From: Apostichopus californicus
Taxonomy: Eukaryota; Echinodermata; Holothuroidea; Aspidochirotida; Stichopodidae
NCBI GenBank assembly: GCA_020650975.1
Contig: JAIPMN010002103.1
Location: 1-22,995 of the forward strand
Length of the DNA: 22,995 nt
Direction: 5' to 3'
The notes under the pieces were generated by a model, which saw only the letters and a program-made list of their open reading frames with translations, was not told the origin of the DNA and made no database searches. The position numbers and the translations under genes are program-made. Positions 1 to 7,759 of this stretch are shown here, piece by piece; the stretch's first letter is position 1, and every line of letters begins with the position of its first letter.

Positions 1-78
1 ATATTTATATAAATTTACAGTGGAAATGATGACCTTCCCTAGTTACTAGTTTTGAAATCTCTGGACTTAAAATCAGTG

Positions 79-155
79 TTCATGGCATAGTTGGTTAGGG
101 CGTCCGCTTATATAGCGGGAGGCCTGGGTTTGAATCCACGTGGAGGCTGAAACTT
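79..155 (+). mobile_element. tRNA-derived SINE-like head (Pol III A and B boxes)
   Basis: The sequence resembles an internal RNA polymerase III promoter. There is an A-box-like TGGCATAGTTGG at 83-94 and a B-box-like GGTTTGAATCC at 127-137, about 32 nt apart as in tRNA genes. An anticodon-like arm is visible: 103-107 pairs with 115-119 around the 7-nt loop TTATATA. The acceptor and T stems do not pair properly and the implied anticodon (AUA) is unusual. A functional tRNA is therefore unlikely, and a tRNA-derived SINE head or decayed tRNA copy fits better. The body probably runs on to the hairpin near 345, but I see no clear tail or target-site duplication. Seen: boxes and arm. Inferred: SINE identity. 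Confidence 0.6.
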
Positions 156-279
156 TCTTCACTGTTCTGGATTTCCAATTCATTACCGTTTGAAATATAT
201 ATATACCTTCACAGGCAACAAAATTGTGGGAAAGATCTTGTCATGAAGTAAATAGTTTTATCAGTTACAAATAACGAAA

Positions 280-345
280 GTTATAAACACCTATTTTACT
301 ATTTAAGCCTCAGTCTGAGGGCTTCCTCAGGGAGAGCTTATAACC
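280..345. repeat. Nested inverted repeats (hairpin)
   Basis: GTTATAAAC at 284-292 (approximate) faces GCTTATAAC near 336-344. Inside lies a strong hairpin at about 305-326, AAGCCTCAG-T-CTGAGGGCTT, with one bulged C. The arm CTGAGG (315-320) can pair either with CCTCAG at 308-313 or with CCTCAG at 325-330, so two hairpins compete. The element follows the tRNA-like head and could be part of a SINE body or a small MITE. I do not recognise a family. Confidence 0.5.
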
Positions 346-838
346 ATTACAAAAATCTTATACACTTTCCCACATTTTTAACTGTACTGACAAAGAAAAC
401 ATACAGTTAATACACACATCATTCCCTGCACTTGTGCAAAAACAATTAAACTTATAACAGTGCATGCCACTAAGCAAAAGAGGTGCATTTAAACTGACAT
501 GCAACCCTCTGTTCTCAGTTCTTATTAAGCCATTAATAAGTCATTCTCATTAAGCCTATGATCATGATGGGCACCATGATGGGCAACCACATGATCTTCA
601 AAATTTTGGTAAAACACTTCATCGGTTAATAATCATCTCTGAGTGTTTAAGGAGGACACAAACCCAAACTTCATCCGTCTCTAACGTATATGACAGGGAT
701 CTTTGTGTAGATTTATCTCCCAAATGGAATAAGATCTTTCTAGCTGTTTGCGGAGTTGTGTTTCTGACAGTTTAATCTCTTTCACACAGTCCAATGACGA
801 TGGACGGCTGGATTAAGTGTCTTCTAATACTTCAACTT
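346..838. other. Probable intron, no recognisable feature
   Basis: This is AT-rich DNA downstream (on the minus strand) of the exon at 841-939, so it should be the start of the next intron. I see no further exon and no repeat, apart from a short local repeat of 'atgatgggca' around 565-590. Confidence 0.4.
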
Positions 839-840
839 AC

Positions 841-939
841 CTTCAGCTTTGCAATAAATTGTTGGGCATCCTTCTGTTCTTGTAGGAGTTTGGCCTTCAG
901 CATTTCAGCCAGACTGAGCCGCTTCTGCATGGCCCTGCA
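841..939 (-). CDS. Internal coding exon, 33 codons, coiled-coil-like, gene unidentified
   Basis: On the minus strand a pyrimidine-rich tract (TCTTCCTATTCTTTCTCC) leads to the acceptor TTTACAG at 946-940. The exon is open for exactly 99 nt, and AAG|GTAAGT follows at 841/840, a near-perfect donor. Length and frame give a symmetric phase 0-0 exon starting TGC AGG GCC ATG. The peptide begins CRAMQKRLSLAEML and ends AQQFIAKLK. It is rich in Leu, Lys, Gln, Glu and Ala with spaced hydrophobics, which suggests an amphipathic helix or coiled-coil segment. There is no signal peptide, membrane segment or catalytic motif. I do not recognise the family. A second acceptor (TGCAG at 939-935) would shorten the exon by 5 nt and shift the frame, so the first is preferred. 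The next 3' exon lies outside the window. An upstream partner may be the short exon at 10769-10786, whose phase matches. The splice signals are seen; coiled-coil character and gene structure are inferred. Confidence 0.75.
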
Positions 940-1549
940 CTGTAAACAGGAGAAAGAATAGGAAGACATATTCTGACTTTTCGAGATAACTTTTAGATAA
1001 TAGTAGAGATATGTGGCATATAATAGCTGGAAGAGGAGGGGTGGGATTGGGGGGGGGGTAGGGAATGGGAGGATGAATAAAGGAGTGAAGGATTAGGGAA
1101 GAAATAGACTTGTGTCATAAGCTAATGAACTGCAAATACAGCCTGCTGCTTTAACAATCCTACTCCTCCCTCATCATTCTCCTACATATTTATAGAGGAG
1201 AGATTTTTAGCATCTTCTTCTTCTTCTGCTTCAAGAAAATACACTGTATGTGTTCTATAATCACCCATGTTGTCATCTTATGTTTATGTATTGGGGAAGA
1301 AAATGAAAGTTTTAATTCATATTGTTCATCAGAAGTGATAACTTGCTATAATGTTATATCCCCCAGTTCCAATTACAATGTAGTAAAGTTTGGTGGGACA
1401 ACTCACTCTAAAAGATATAAGGAGTACGCGTTGAAAAGGATTCAAATACAGCTCATGTTAGGAGCTTTACTGGTCAAAATTCACTGAAAGAATAGTCATA
1501 ATTTCACCTAATGGACAAATTGACTTGTCTAGAATCAATCAAACTAATC
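940..1549. other. Intron with G-rich tract and short CTT repeat
   Basis: This flank contains the acceptor tract of the exon, the G-rich tract at 1037-1071 and a (CTT)n stretch near 1212-1226. A 79-codon open frame at 1248-1487 begins with a plausible ATG but is AT-rich, has no recognisable motif and no splice context, so I treat it as chance. Confidence 0.4.
1037..1071 (+). repeat. G-tract cluster, G-quadruplex-capable
   Basis: Runs GGGG-T-GGG-ATT-G10-TA-GGG-AAT-GGG satisfy the usual four-tract, short-loop rule for an intramolecular G-quadruplex on the plus strand. It lies about 100 bp upstream of the acceptor of the minus-strand exon, where the pre-mRNA would be C-rich. Confidence 0.7.
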
Positions 1550-1855
1550 TCTATCCAGTATATATCCACTCATCTTCTTCTCCTCCATTTTACTCTCCAC
1601 CTATCCCTGCTTCCTCATCCTCCTGCCTCTCATATTTTCTTCCTTTTTCCTCACCTTCTCCTCTGCTCACCTCACACGCTGCTTCCCTCACACTCCCCTC
1701 TTTCACCCTTCCCCCCTTCCCCTCTTTCCCCCTTCCACTTCCCCTCTTTCCCCATTCCACTCCTCCTCTTTCCCCTTCCACTCCCCTCTTACCCCTTTCA
1801 CTCCCCCTCTTACCCCTTCCACTCCCCATCTTTTCTGACTCCACTCCCCTCTCTA
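1550..1855. repeat. Pyrimidine tract with ~21-bp degenerate tandem units
   Basis: About 300 bp are almost pure C/T on the plus strand. From 1733 a unit of the type TTCCACTCCCCTCTTACCCC recurs at about 1733, 1755, 1776, 1796 and 1817, with spacings of 20-22 bp. Because 21 is a multiple of three and the DNA lacks A-containing stops, long open frames occur on both strands (1511-1899 plus, 1590-1844 minus). These are composition artefacts. A tract of this kind can adopt triplex (H-DNA) structure. Confidence 0.8.
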
Positions 1856-2340
1856 AGGTTCATGCCCTAAATTCTATTGATAACATATGTAAGATTTGAA
1901 TTTTGAACCATAACCAAATCAATACAAAATTAACACACAAAGGTAGGAGTTGTAAATACATCCTGTTTTTACCAACTAAATTAAAGTTAAATGTCTATTA
2001 AGATAACAGCAACTGATCTGAGCAAATATACAAACTGCTGTCAGCAAATTCAGATATAATTCCAGAATTATCTTTTTAAGCAAGAGCCATTATCCCTAAA
2101 ACTAAATCAATTGCTCCTCAGGCCCTGATCATGCCACAGTCACTCTGGCAGAGTCCATTATATTTTGGTGGTAAATGTTTTACTTACTATCCACCTATTC
2201 CTGCAATGAACTAATCCATGACTTGCACAGTATCTCCTACTTTCCAGTTCCAATTTAGGGAGACCTAAGGCTATTCCATATCACCAATAGGGTTTTTTAT
2301 ATAATTTCTATCCAGTCGAGCTGATTAGTGTGAAGCATGC
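1856..2340. other. AT-rich non-coding DNA, nothing recognised
   Basis: I see no open frame of note and no repeat. A GTAAGT-like donor on the minus strand near 2186 has only a 13-nt exon to a possible acceptor and is not convincing. Confidence 0.4.
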
Positions 2341-2353
2341 ATAGTTTCAGTGT

Positions 2354-2834
2354 GCGTGTTGAGGCTAACCACTCTGTAATCAACTTCTATTCAAGAATAT
2401 TTGTTTGCATGTGGAGAGTCCGAAGGTTGGGTTCGGGGTTTGCTGATGTCACCATTGTTAGTGTGCGTGATGGTTTGGTGTAGCGTGTTGGTTCTGTATA
2501 GCGTGCAGGGCTTTAACTGCTTCCTGATAGTCCTGTGCACCTGTACATTAAGAGCTGCGTGTCAAGGGAGATTCTTTTGTGTGAACAAAAGTAAATTGCG
2601 TGCAATATTCAGGATTTTGCATTCCGTGTCAGCCCATCAAGTTTGCGTGAGGATTCGGCCGTTGCATGACAGAGAGATGAGATCAATTAGCTACTTCAAA
2701 TGGATTGCGTGTTTCAATTCTTCTTGGATGTGAAACATGGAAGTGCAACTGTAGCTTTCATTGTCCTTAAAAAACAAATATCTTGTATGTTTTTAAAAAA
2801 AATAACTTGGCGTGCTAAAATTAAGAGGTGCGTG
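2354..2834 (+). promoter_or_regulatory. Cluster of ten same-strand GCGTG motifs
   Basis: GCGTG occurs on the plus strand starting at 2354, 2465, 2483, 2501, 2557, 2598, 2645, 2707, 2810 and 2830. I saw no reverse-complement CACGC in the interval. Six copies (2483, 2501, 2598, 2645, 2707, 2810) fit TNGCGTG, the core bound by bHLH-PAS heterodimers such as AhR/ARNT; the shorter RCGTG core is used by HIF/ARNT. Three copies are exactly 18 bp apart. It could be a PAS-factor enhancer, or the relic of a diverged tandem repeat. A 110-codon open frame crosses it (2401-2733) but starts at TTG and has no recognisable motif. Motif positions are seen; the function is inferred. Confidence 0.35.
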
Positions 2835-2840
2835 CTGGTG

Positions 2841-3540
2841 GTCGATCTAGAAGGTCACACAATGCATTGAAGGGCATGCAGTGAAACACACACGTTTGTC
2901 TTTGTGTTAAAATCAGAGTTAAAAGGCCATGCATGAATGGATGTTTGCTTAGCTATTGTGTTGGTGGATGACAAAGACTTAATATTTTTTCACTCATAAT
3001 GAGCAAAAATTGTCTTTTGTTTTTACCACATATTACAAAAGATGTTCATTACATGTCACTTTTCAAATGATTTAGAAATAACTTTCAATTTATAGGCCTT
3101 CAAACTTTGATGTAATTACAGATATGAAACTGGCCCAATGTAATTTGCATATAAGCCTCTGGGCTTAAGTTGTTCTCATAAATCAATAAAGCAATTCATT
3201 CAATTCATCATCAACAAATCTTTCATATTATTACAAAATCAATGTCATACTTTTCCTTTTTTTCATACCAAACTAAAATCCAAAGCACTTTTTAAAAAAA
3301 TTTAGGTAAAAGTTTGTGGGACACAACATTTTCTAAATTGAAGCAATGGTTTATAACTTTGCTAATTAGGAGCAGACACGTGGCACTATGCAAATAGATG
3401 TCTTAAACCATACGAGAAATATCCAGTTACATGGAAATATTACATAGTCTGAATGTAAAACAGTAAAAATTAAAAGCAAAATATTACTGTAAAGGTCACC
3501 AGTATTACACTGGACAGACAATTACTGGTCACTCATCTTC
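2841..3540. other. AT-rich non-coding DNA, nothing recognised
   Basis: I see no credible exon, no tandem repeat and no transposon end in this stretch. Confidence 0.4.
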
Positions 3541-3545
3541 AAAAT

Positions 3546-3573
3546 CCCCCCACCCCCCACCCCCCACCCCCCC
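3546..3573. repeat. (CCCCCCA)4 array, i-motif / G-quadruplex-capable
   Basis: C6-A-C6-A-C6-A-C7 has an exact 7-bp period and is followed by an A7 run. The minus strand is a G-quadruplex candidate with single-base loops, and the plus strand could form an i-motif. Confidence 0.85.
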
Positions 3574-4090
3574 AAAAAAACTTTTACTGCAACCATCAAA
3601 GTATTTTTCTCTGATTGAGATGTCACTATTTCCAATTTAATGAAAAAAAAAAAGAAAAAAAAAAGGCCTCAGTGTTTGATAATGATTTGAAGGAAGGGAA
3701 ACATCTACGAAATTTACGTTTACGAAATGTTAGCAACTTCCAATGGCTTGCTAAATTAGGGGCTATATAGAGATGACTGTTATATCACAAAATTAATGAT
3801 AAAGGAGAGAAAACCATGAAACAAGTTCAATCAAACTAGATACTTTTGAGTTTAATTTGTTTCTAAGGTTTAACCCTTTGACTTTTTGTTAATTTAACAA
3901 GATCTTTGACTTCCAAAAAAAGTTAAAAGTTATTGCAGCTGATCTTCACCAGGGTATTAATCTAGACAGCCAGATGCAGTTAAGCCTTGTTCATATTGAA
4001 GGACGCAAAATACATCTGACAAGGCAACAGTGATCAACTTCAGAGTGTGAATTAATCTTGTGGACTCACTAGGATCAGAAGAAAAGGAGT
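3574..4090. other. AT-rich non-coding DNA with poly-A tracts
   Basis: An A-rich tract lies at about 3642-3664. The direct repeat 'ttacgaaatg' / 'ctacgaaatt' near 3705-3730 is short. Nothing else is recognised. Confidence 0.35.
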
Positions 4091-4093
4091 ACC

Positions 4094-4126
4094 AGGGTGG
4101 GGGGGGGGGCAGGGGGAGTTGGAGGG
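4094..4126 (+). repeat. G-tract cluster, G-quadruplex-capable
   Basis: GGG-T-G12-CA-GGGGG-(7 nt)-GGG fits the four-tract rule. Such poly-G runs recur through the window (4403-4416, 4735-4743, 14403-14416, 21713-21724). Confidence 0.65.
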
Positions 4127-4167
4127 AGAGCCATTTATTTTGTGAAAAAATGGTGAAATTCAATGCC

Positions 4168-4250
4168 CGAAATTCAATGTTGAAACGCCTCTGCAAGGGA
4201 TCGGTCACTTCCGTACCTTCCGAACGCACGTATCTGGAAACCTGCATATA
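4168..4250 (-). other. CpG-bearing open stretch, weak exon candidate
   Basis: On the minus strand, after TATATATGCAG (acceptor-like), an open stretch reads VSRYVRSEGTEVTDPLQRRF. It is richer in CpG than its surroundings. A donor-like GGAAG|GTACGG occurs 25 nt in. The pyrimidine tract is poor and the frame then enters low-complexity sequence (a proline run). I do not recognise the peptide. It may simply be a GC-richer non-coding element. Confidence 0.15.
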
Positions 4251-4402
4251 TACACAAACCAATCAGTTCTGGACCAAAATTATTTCAAACCCTCTTTGAA
4301 AATGCATATAAACGATCATTCATCTTTTACCACGTCTATTAACTCAATGACGGAAGATGTTGTGTTTGATTTTACTTTATTCACTATCCAAACAAAAAGA
4401 AA

Positions 4403-4416
4403 GGGGGGGGGGGGGG
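4403..4416 (+). repeat. Poly-G run (about 14)
   Basis: An uninterrupted G homopolymer in AT-rich DNA. Its length is likely polymorphic and prone to sequencing error. Confidence 0.8.
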
Positions 4417-4699
4417 AGGAATTAAAGTCAGAACAAATTTAGTCATGATCGACAACCACAAAAGTATATTCCAATAGGTGTTTCCCTTTTGTGAGCTGTG
4501 TCAATTCTAGGAATTCCGAGTCTATTTGTTTCCCTCTACCTCGCCTGTGGGTGATTAATTAAACAAGGATAATTGCTGAAAGTACGTTGACATTCTACGA
4601 AAGCCAACAAAGAGTGCACTTTTTCAAAGCATGAATTAAACATTCGACTGTACTTTTTGGACGGTACCAATGTACTTTTCTCTTTCTGTTTCTTTTTGT

Positions 4700-4731
4700 C
4701 CCCGAAGGTGATTGAACTTTTCACCTCGGGG
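4700..4731. repeat. Imperfect hairpin
   Basis: CCCCGAAGGTG (4700-4710) pairs with CACCTCGGGG (4722-4731) with one bulged A and an 11-nt loop. A G-rich tract GGGGG-AGT-G9 follows directly. The role is unknown. Confidence 0.55.
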
Positions 4732-4744
4732 GAGTGGGGGGGGA

Positions 4745-5485
4745 GGTTTCTTGACCACAGAGCACTATTCAAATGGTTTAATTTGTGTCAAAGAGAAAGC
4801 AATAATTAAACTATATTATCTGGAACAGGTGTCAAAACTTTGTGTCCTACAGTCCAAAGTTAACATGTTGTAATCTTTGTACACAACAAGATGATAAATG
4901 GCTGTGACAGATGCTACCAATCTTACCACTGGTAATTAACACTTCCCATTAAATTACTGCAATTAGCTTATAAAACAGCAGAAGGGATCTTACCATCAGG
5001 ATTTATGACTTTTGTGTAATAAAGATATCGAGCCGCATAGATTTACGATGGGAAAGGTTCTTAAAATGCAAAAATGTGTAAATTGTATTCGGCTCACTAA
5101 AGATGTTTATGAAGATTCGTGTAAAGAACTTAAAGTTATTGCATAGAATTCAGGGAATCATTGATCTTTTTTATGCAAAATCAAAGAATAGCAATTTCCA
5201 TTGCTGCAGTAGCTTGCACTTTTTAAAAATCTTTCACATCTTCACCATGTTAGGATTAAAAACAATGTTCAAAAACCACAAAAATGAAATTGGGATCTAT
5301 TTAATTCTTTCCGGCAGTTAAAGGGGATGGTTTTCTTTTTAACTTTTTCAACCAATAATGCAAATATAATCTGGTTTGCAATAAAATCCGGGAAATGTGT
5401 TCTAGCTTTGTGGTAAATATATATCAGTTACTATAAAACTTACTGGTTTATATATTTACGAGTGACCCGCTTAGTGTAAAAAATT
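4745..5485. other. Non-coding DNA with homeodomain-type ATTA cores
   Basis: Around 4920-4970 several TAAT/ATTA cores fall close together (GGTAATTAAC, CATTAAATTA, CAATTAGC), as in many enhancers, but such cores are common in AT-rich DNA. A donor-like GTAAGA on the minus strand near 4993 is preceded by a short open stretch with no acceptor. Nothing else is recognised. Confidence 0.25.
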
Positions 5486-5489
5486 TTTC

Positions 5490-5690
5490 CTTCTCGGCGA
5501 GCTCGGCGGGTGGCGGGTTATACCCGCCACCCCCCCCCGAGGTCGCGTCAGGGGCCACTTTGGAAAGGAAGTGGTCTCATAAGAAGGAGGCCACTGGGGG
5601 TCAGTGAGGGTGCACAGTGTTAAAAGATTACCAGGGCATACTAGACACGGTAGAATGCGGTGCTAAGGTTGTGGGGAGACAGGTAAGCGG
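5490..5690. other. Small GC-rich island
   Basis: About 200 bp are distinctly GC- and CpG-richer than the flanks, with CGGCGAGCTCGGCGGG near 5495-5510, then poly-C and a hairpin. A donor-like CAG|GTAAGC occurs at about 5684 on the plus strand. No frame stays open long enough to support an exon across the whole island; the frame ending at that donor is open for only about 25 codons. It may be the core of an inserted element or a regulatory island. Confidence 0.4.
5508..5532. repeat. Perfect GC-rich hairpin, 11-bp arms
   Basis: GGGTGGCGGGT (5508-5518), loop TAT, then ACCCGCCACCC (5522-5532). The stem is perfect and mostly G-C, the strongest short inverted repeat I see in the window. Confidence 0.9.
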
Positions 5691-7440
5691 GGAGCGAAGT
5701 AAATATGCTGTTTTCTCACACGACGAATATTATTATATTACCCATGCAAATAATTAGCATCAATTCAACAATCACACAAGTTTTGTCAACCTTATAAACC
5801 ATCATGCTATCGATTTCCATAATCCCACATCTGTTTCTAATGAACAATTCAGATATTCTTGATAAATTGAATAGAATTCAATTATGATTTGCAATGAAAA
5901 TTTATGTCCTTCATGTCTAAGACAGAAGGTTGAAGCAAACTGAATAATTCATGCTCGTTAATATTCTACTTACTTCATAGCTTTTGTCTTGTTTATTATT
6001 TAACGAGGTTATTATACTACATAATGACTTTCACATTATTCTGTTTTGTCATATTGTTGCGTTCTCAACAACAGAATGCATCGTTTTCTTGGTTAGGACG
6101 CCCTCTATTGTTTAATTGTTTTTAATTAACTAATCTCCAAGAGGTAGACCTAAATTGTGTATAACACATAGCTTTGCAGAGATGGATTATCCTTCCTCAT
6201 GGCATTGAGGTCCATGGTAGGCAATCTTGGTAGATTTTATTTCATTCACCCTTGAAGCAGCATTTCGCGTATTGTCGCCGTTTTCCACTTTTTGACAAGT
6301 CCATCAAGTTTTTAAATATATCAATCACAAAACAGCAAACTAAGATATTAGCCAAGTTTTTTCCCTGTCAAAAGCTTAAATTGGCGAGTAATTAAGGACA
6401 TTTGCAGATAATGAGAAAAGTGTCCTCCGACATAAAAGGTTTATTTGGATCCCAACGGAAAATATCTTTGAGAAAAACAAAGTTGAAAGTTGTAAATTTT
6501 TCGACTTTTATGCCACCATTTGAAGTAAGATTTGAAAAGATAAGCTAGTTATGTATGTCGTTATGGAATCGTGGAATCAGTAAGGTTGAGAAAAACCATA
6601 GAAAAGGACGCAAAATGCTGCTTTAATGGTGCTAAAAGGGTTAAGGGTCAGATATGTGATGGATAGCTACTACTTGGGAGAATTATAACCAAACTTTTTC
6701 ACAATTTTTGACAGGATTAACTTGTTCAATATTTTCACAGACATTGGAACCATCTGTCTTTTGTAATTTGTTAAGGGTTTCCAACATTTTCTCAAAATCA
6801 GTAAATCAAGTGTGTTAACTGTTTCTTATATTTGCACAATGGTGAACATTTTTGTGAATTTGTTTATATGTATTTTATCAAAAGTACAAGTCTGCTTATA
6901 TGTTTCTTATTGAATCGTCAGTTGGATTTAGTGCATGTACAAATTGCCCACGCATGCTTACGTAATGTATTGTTTTCACATGTTAGTGTCAACTGGAGGT
7001 CGACAAGATATGTAAAGCTTATATTTTCACAAAATAGCTATTTTTATCTTTTGTTAGGCTTTATTTTTCACAGCACAAACTTATTGTTTATGCTTCGTAT
7101 TATTCTGGCCAGTGAAAGCTTTGCAGGTATTTGGAAGTCCATTTTCTCTAAAGGAGATGTGATTTCAACACTTAGCCAATTTGGAGAGAGGTTATCATTC
7201 ATACTTGAAGAGTGTCTCTTCCTGAGCTCTGAATAGTGAGATGTAGCCTTGTGCAGTAGAATAGCCTTGACCAGTTGGCTACATTAAAAGACTCCATTGT
7301 ATCCTCAAGTGTTAGACTGGTAGCAGTAGACAATATTGTATAACGCTCGACAAATCTCCTGTATTTTTTGGATACCATCCTCTTCCTGGTAAACGCGTTT
7401 CCAGATACACACAGTAAACAGTAGAGATCAATCTCACACT
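5691..7440. other. AT-rich non-coding DNA; longest open frame probably chance
   Basis: The open frame 6832-7236 (plus, about 134 codons) starts at TTG. Its product is hydrophobic and Phe/Leu/Ser-rich, as expected for T-rich DNA, with no recognised domain. A minus-strand donor-like GAA|GTAAGT near 5990 lacks a good acceptor. I see no repeat. Confidence 0.35.
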
Positions 7441-7469
7441 AACCCATAAATCCGAGGTCATGTGTAGTA

Positions 7470-7757
7470 TTTATGCCTTTTCAAAGGTTGAATACATTCT
7501 GGATGCTGGTACGGTATGACACAGGTGTCATGATCACAAGGTGACAGTCTCTAGGTAAGGTGATTGGGGGTTGAGACCAGATCAAGTTGCTTCATGGTCA
7601 TGACCAGGCACATAGCATTTATATCCTTTCAAAGGTTGAATACATTATGGATGCCTGGTACGGTATGACACAGGTGTCATGATCACAAGGTGACAGTCTC
7701 GAGGTAACGTGACTGGGGCTTGAGACCTGATCAAGTTGCTTCATTGTCATGCCCTGG
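7470..7757. repeat. Tandem duplication of ~148 bp, two copies
   Basis: The stretch from TTTCAAAGGTTGAATACATT (about 7478) recurs at about 7627, giving a period of 148-149 bp and, by eye, over 90% identity across about 130 bp. Each copy contains the palindrome ATGACACAGGTGTCAT (7516-7531 and 7665-7680), unchanged. Copies differ mainly by substitutions and a one-base insertion, and the left junctions differ by a small indel. No open frame spans it and no transposon family is recognised. Confidence 0.9.
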
Positions 7758-7759
7758 CT

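Noticed and set aside
83-150. Functional tRNA gene
   Set aside because: A and B boxes and an anticodon-like arm exist, but acceptor and T stems do not pair and the anticodon would be AUA, which is unusual.
1511-1899. Two overlapping plus-strand ORFs of about 120 codons and a minus ORF (1590-1844)
   Set aside because: They arise from the stop-poor pyrimidine repeat; products are low-complexity Ser/Pro/Leu or Arg/Gly.
2401-2733. 110-codon ORF over the GCGTG cluster
   Set aside because: Starts at TTG, no domain, no splice context; length is within chance expectation.
4993-5050. Minus-strand exon ending at a GTAAGA donor, with peptide YAARYLYYTKVINPD
   Set aside because: The peptide looks plausible, but an in-frame TAA precedes it and no acceptor AG lies between the stop and the open stretch.
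6832-7236. Longest ORF (134 codons) as a gene
   Set aside because: TTG start, T-rich composition giving Phe/Leu bias, no recognised motif; close to the longest expected by chance.
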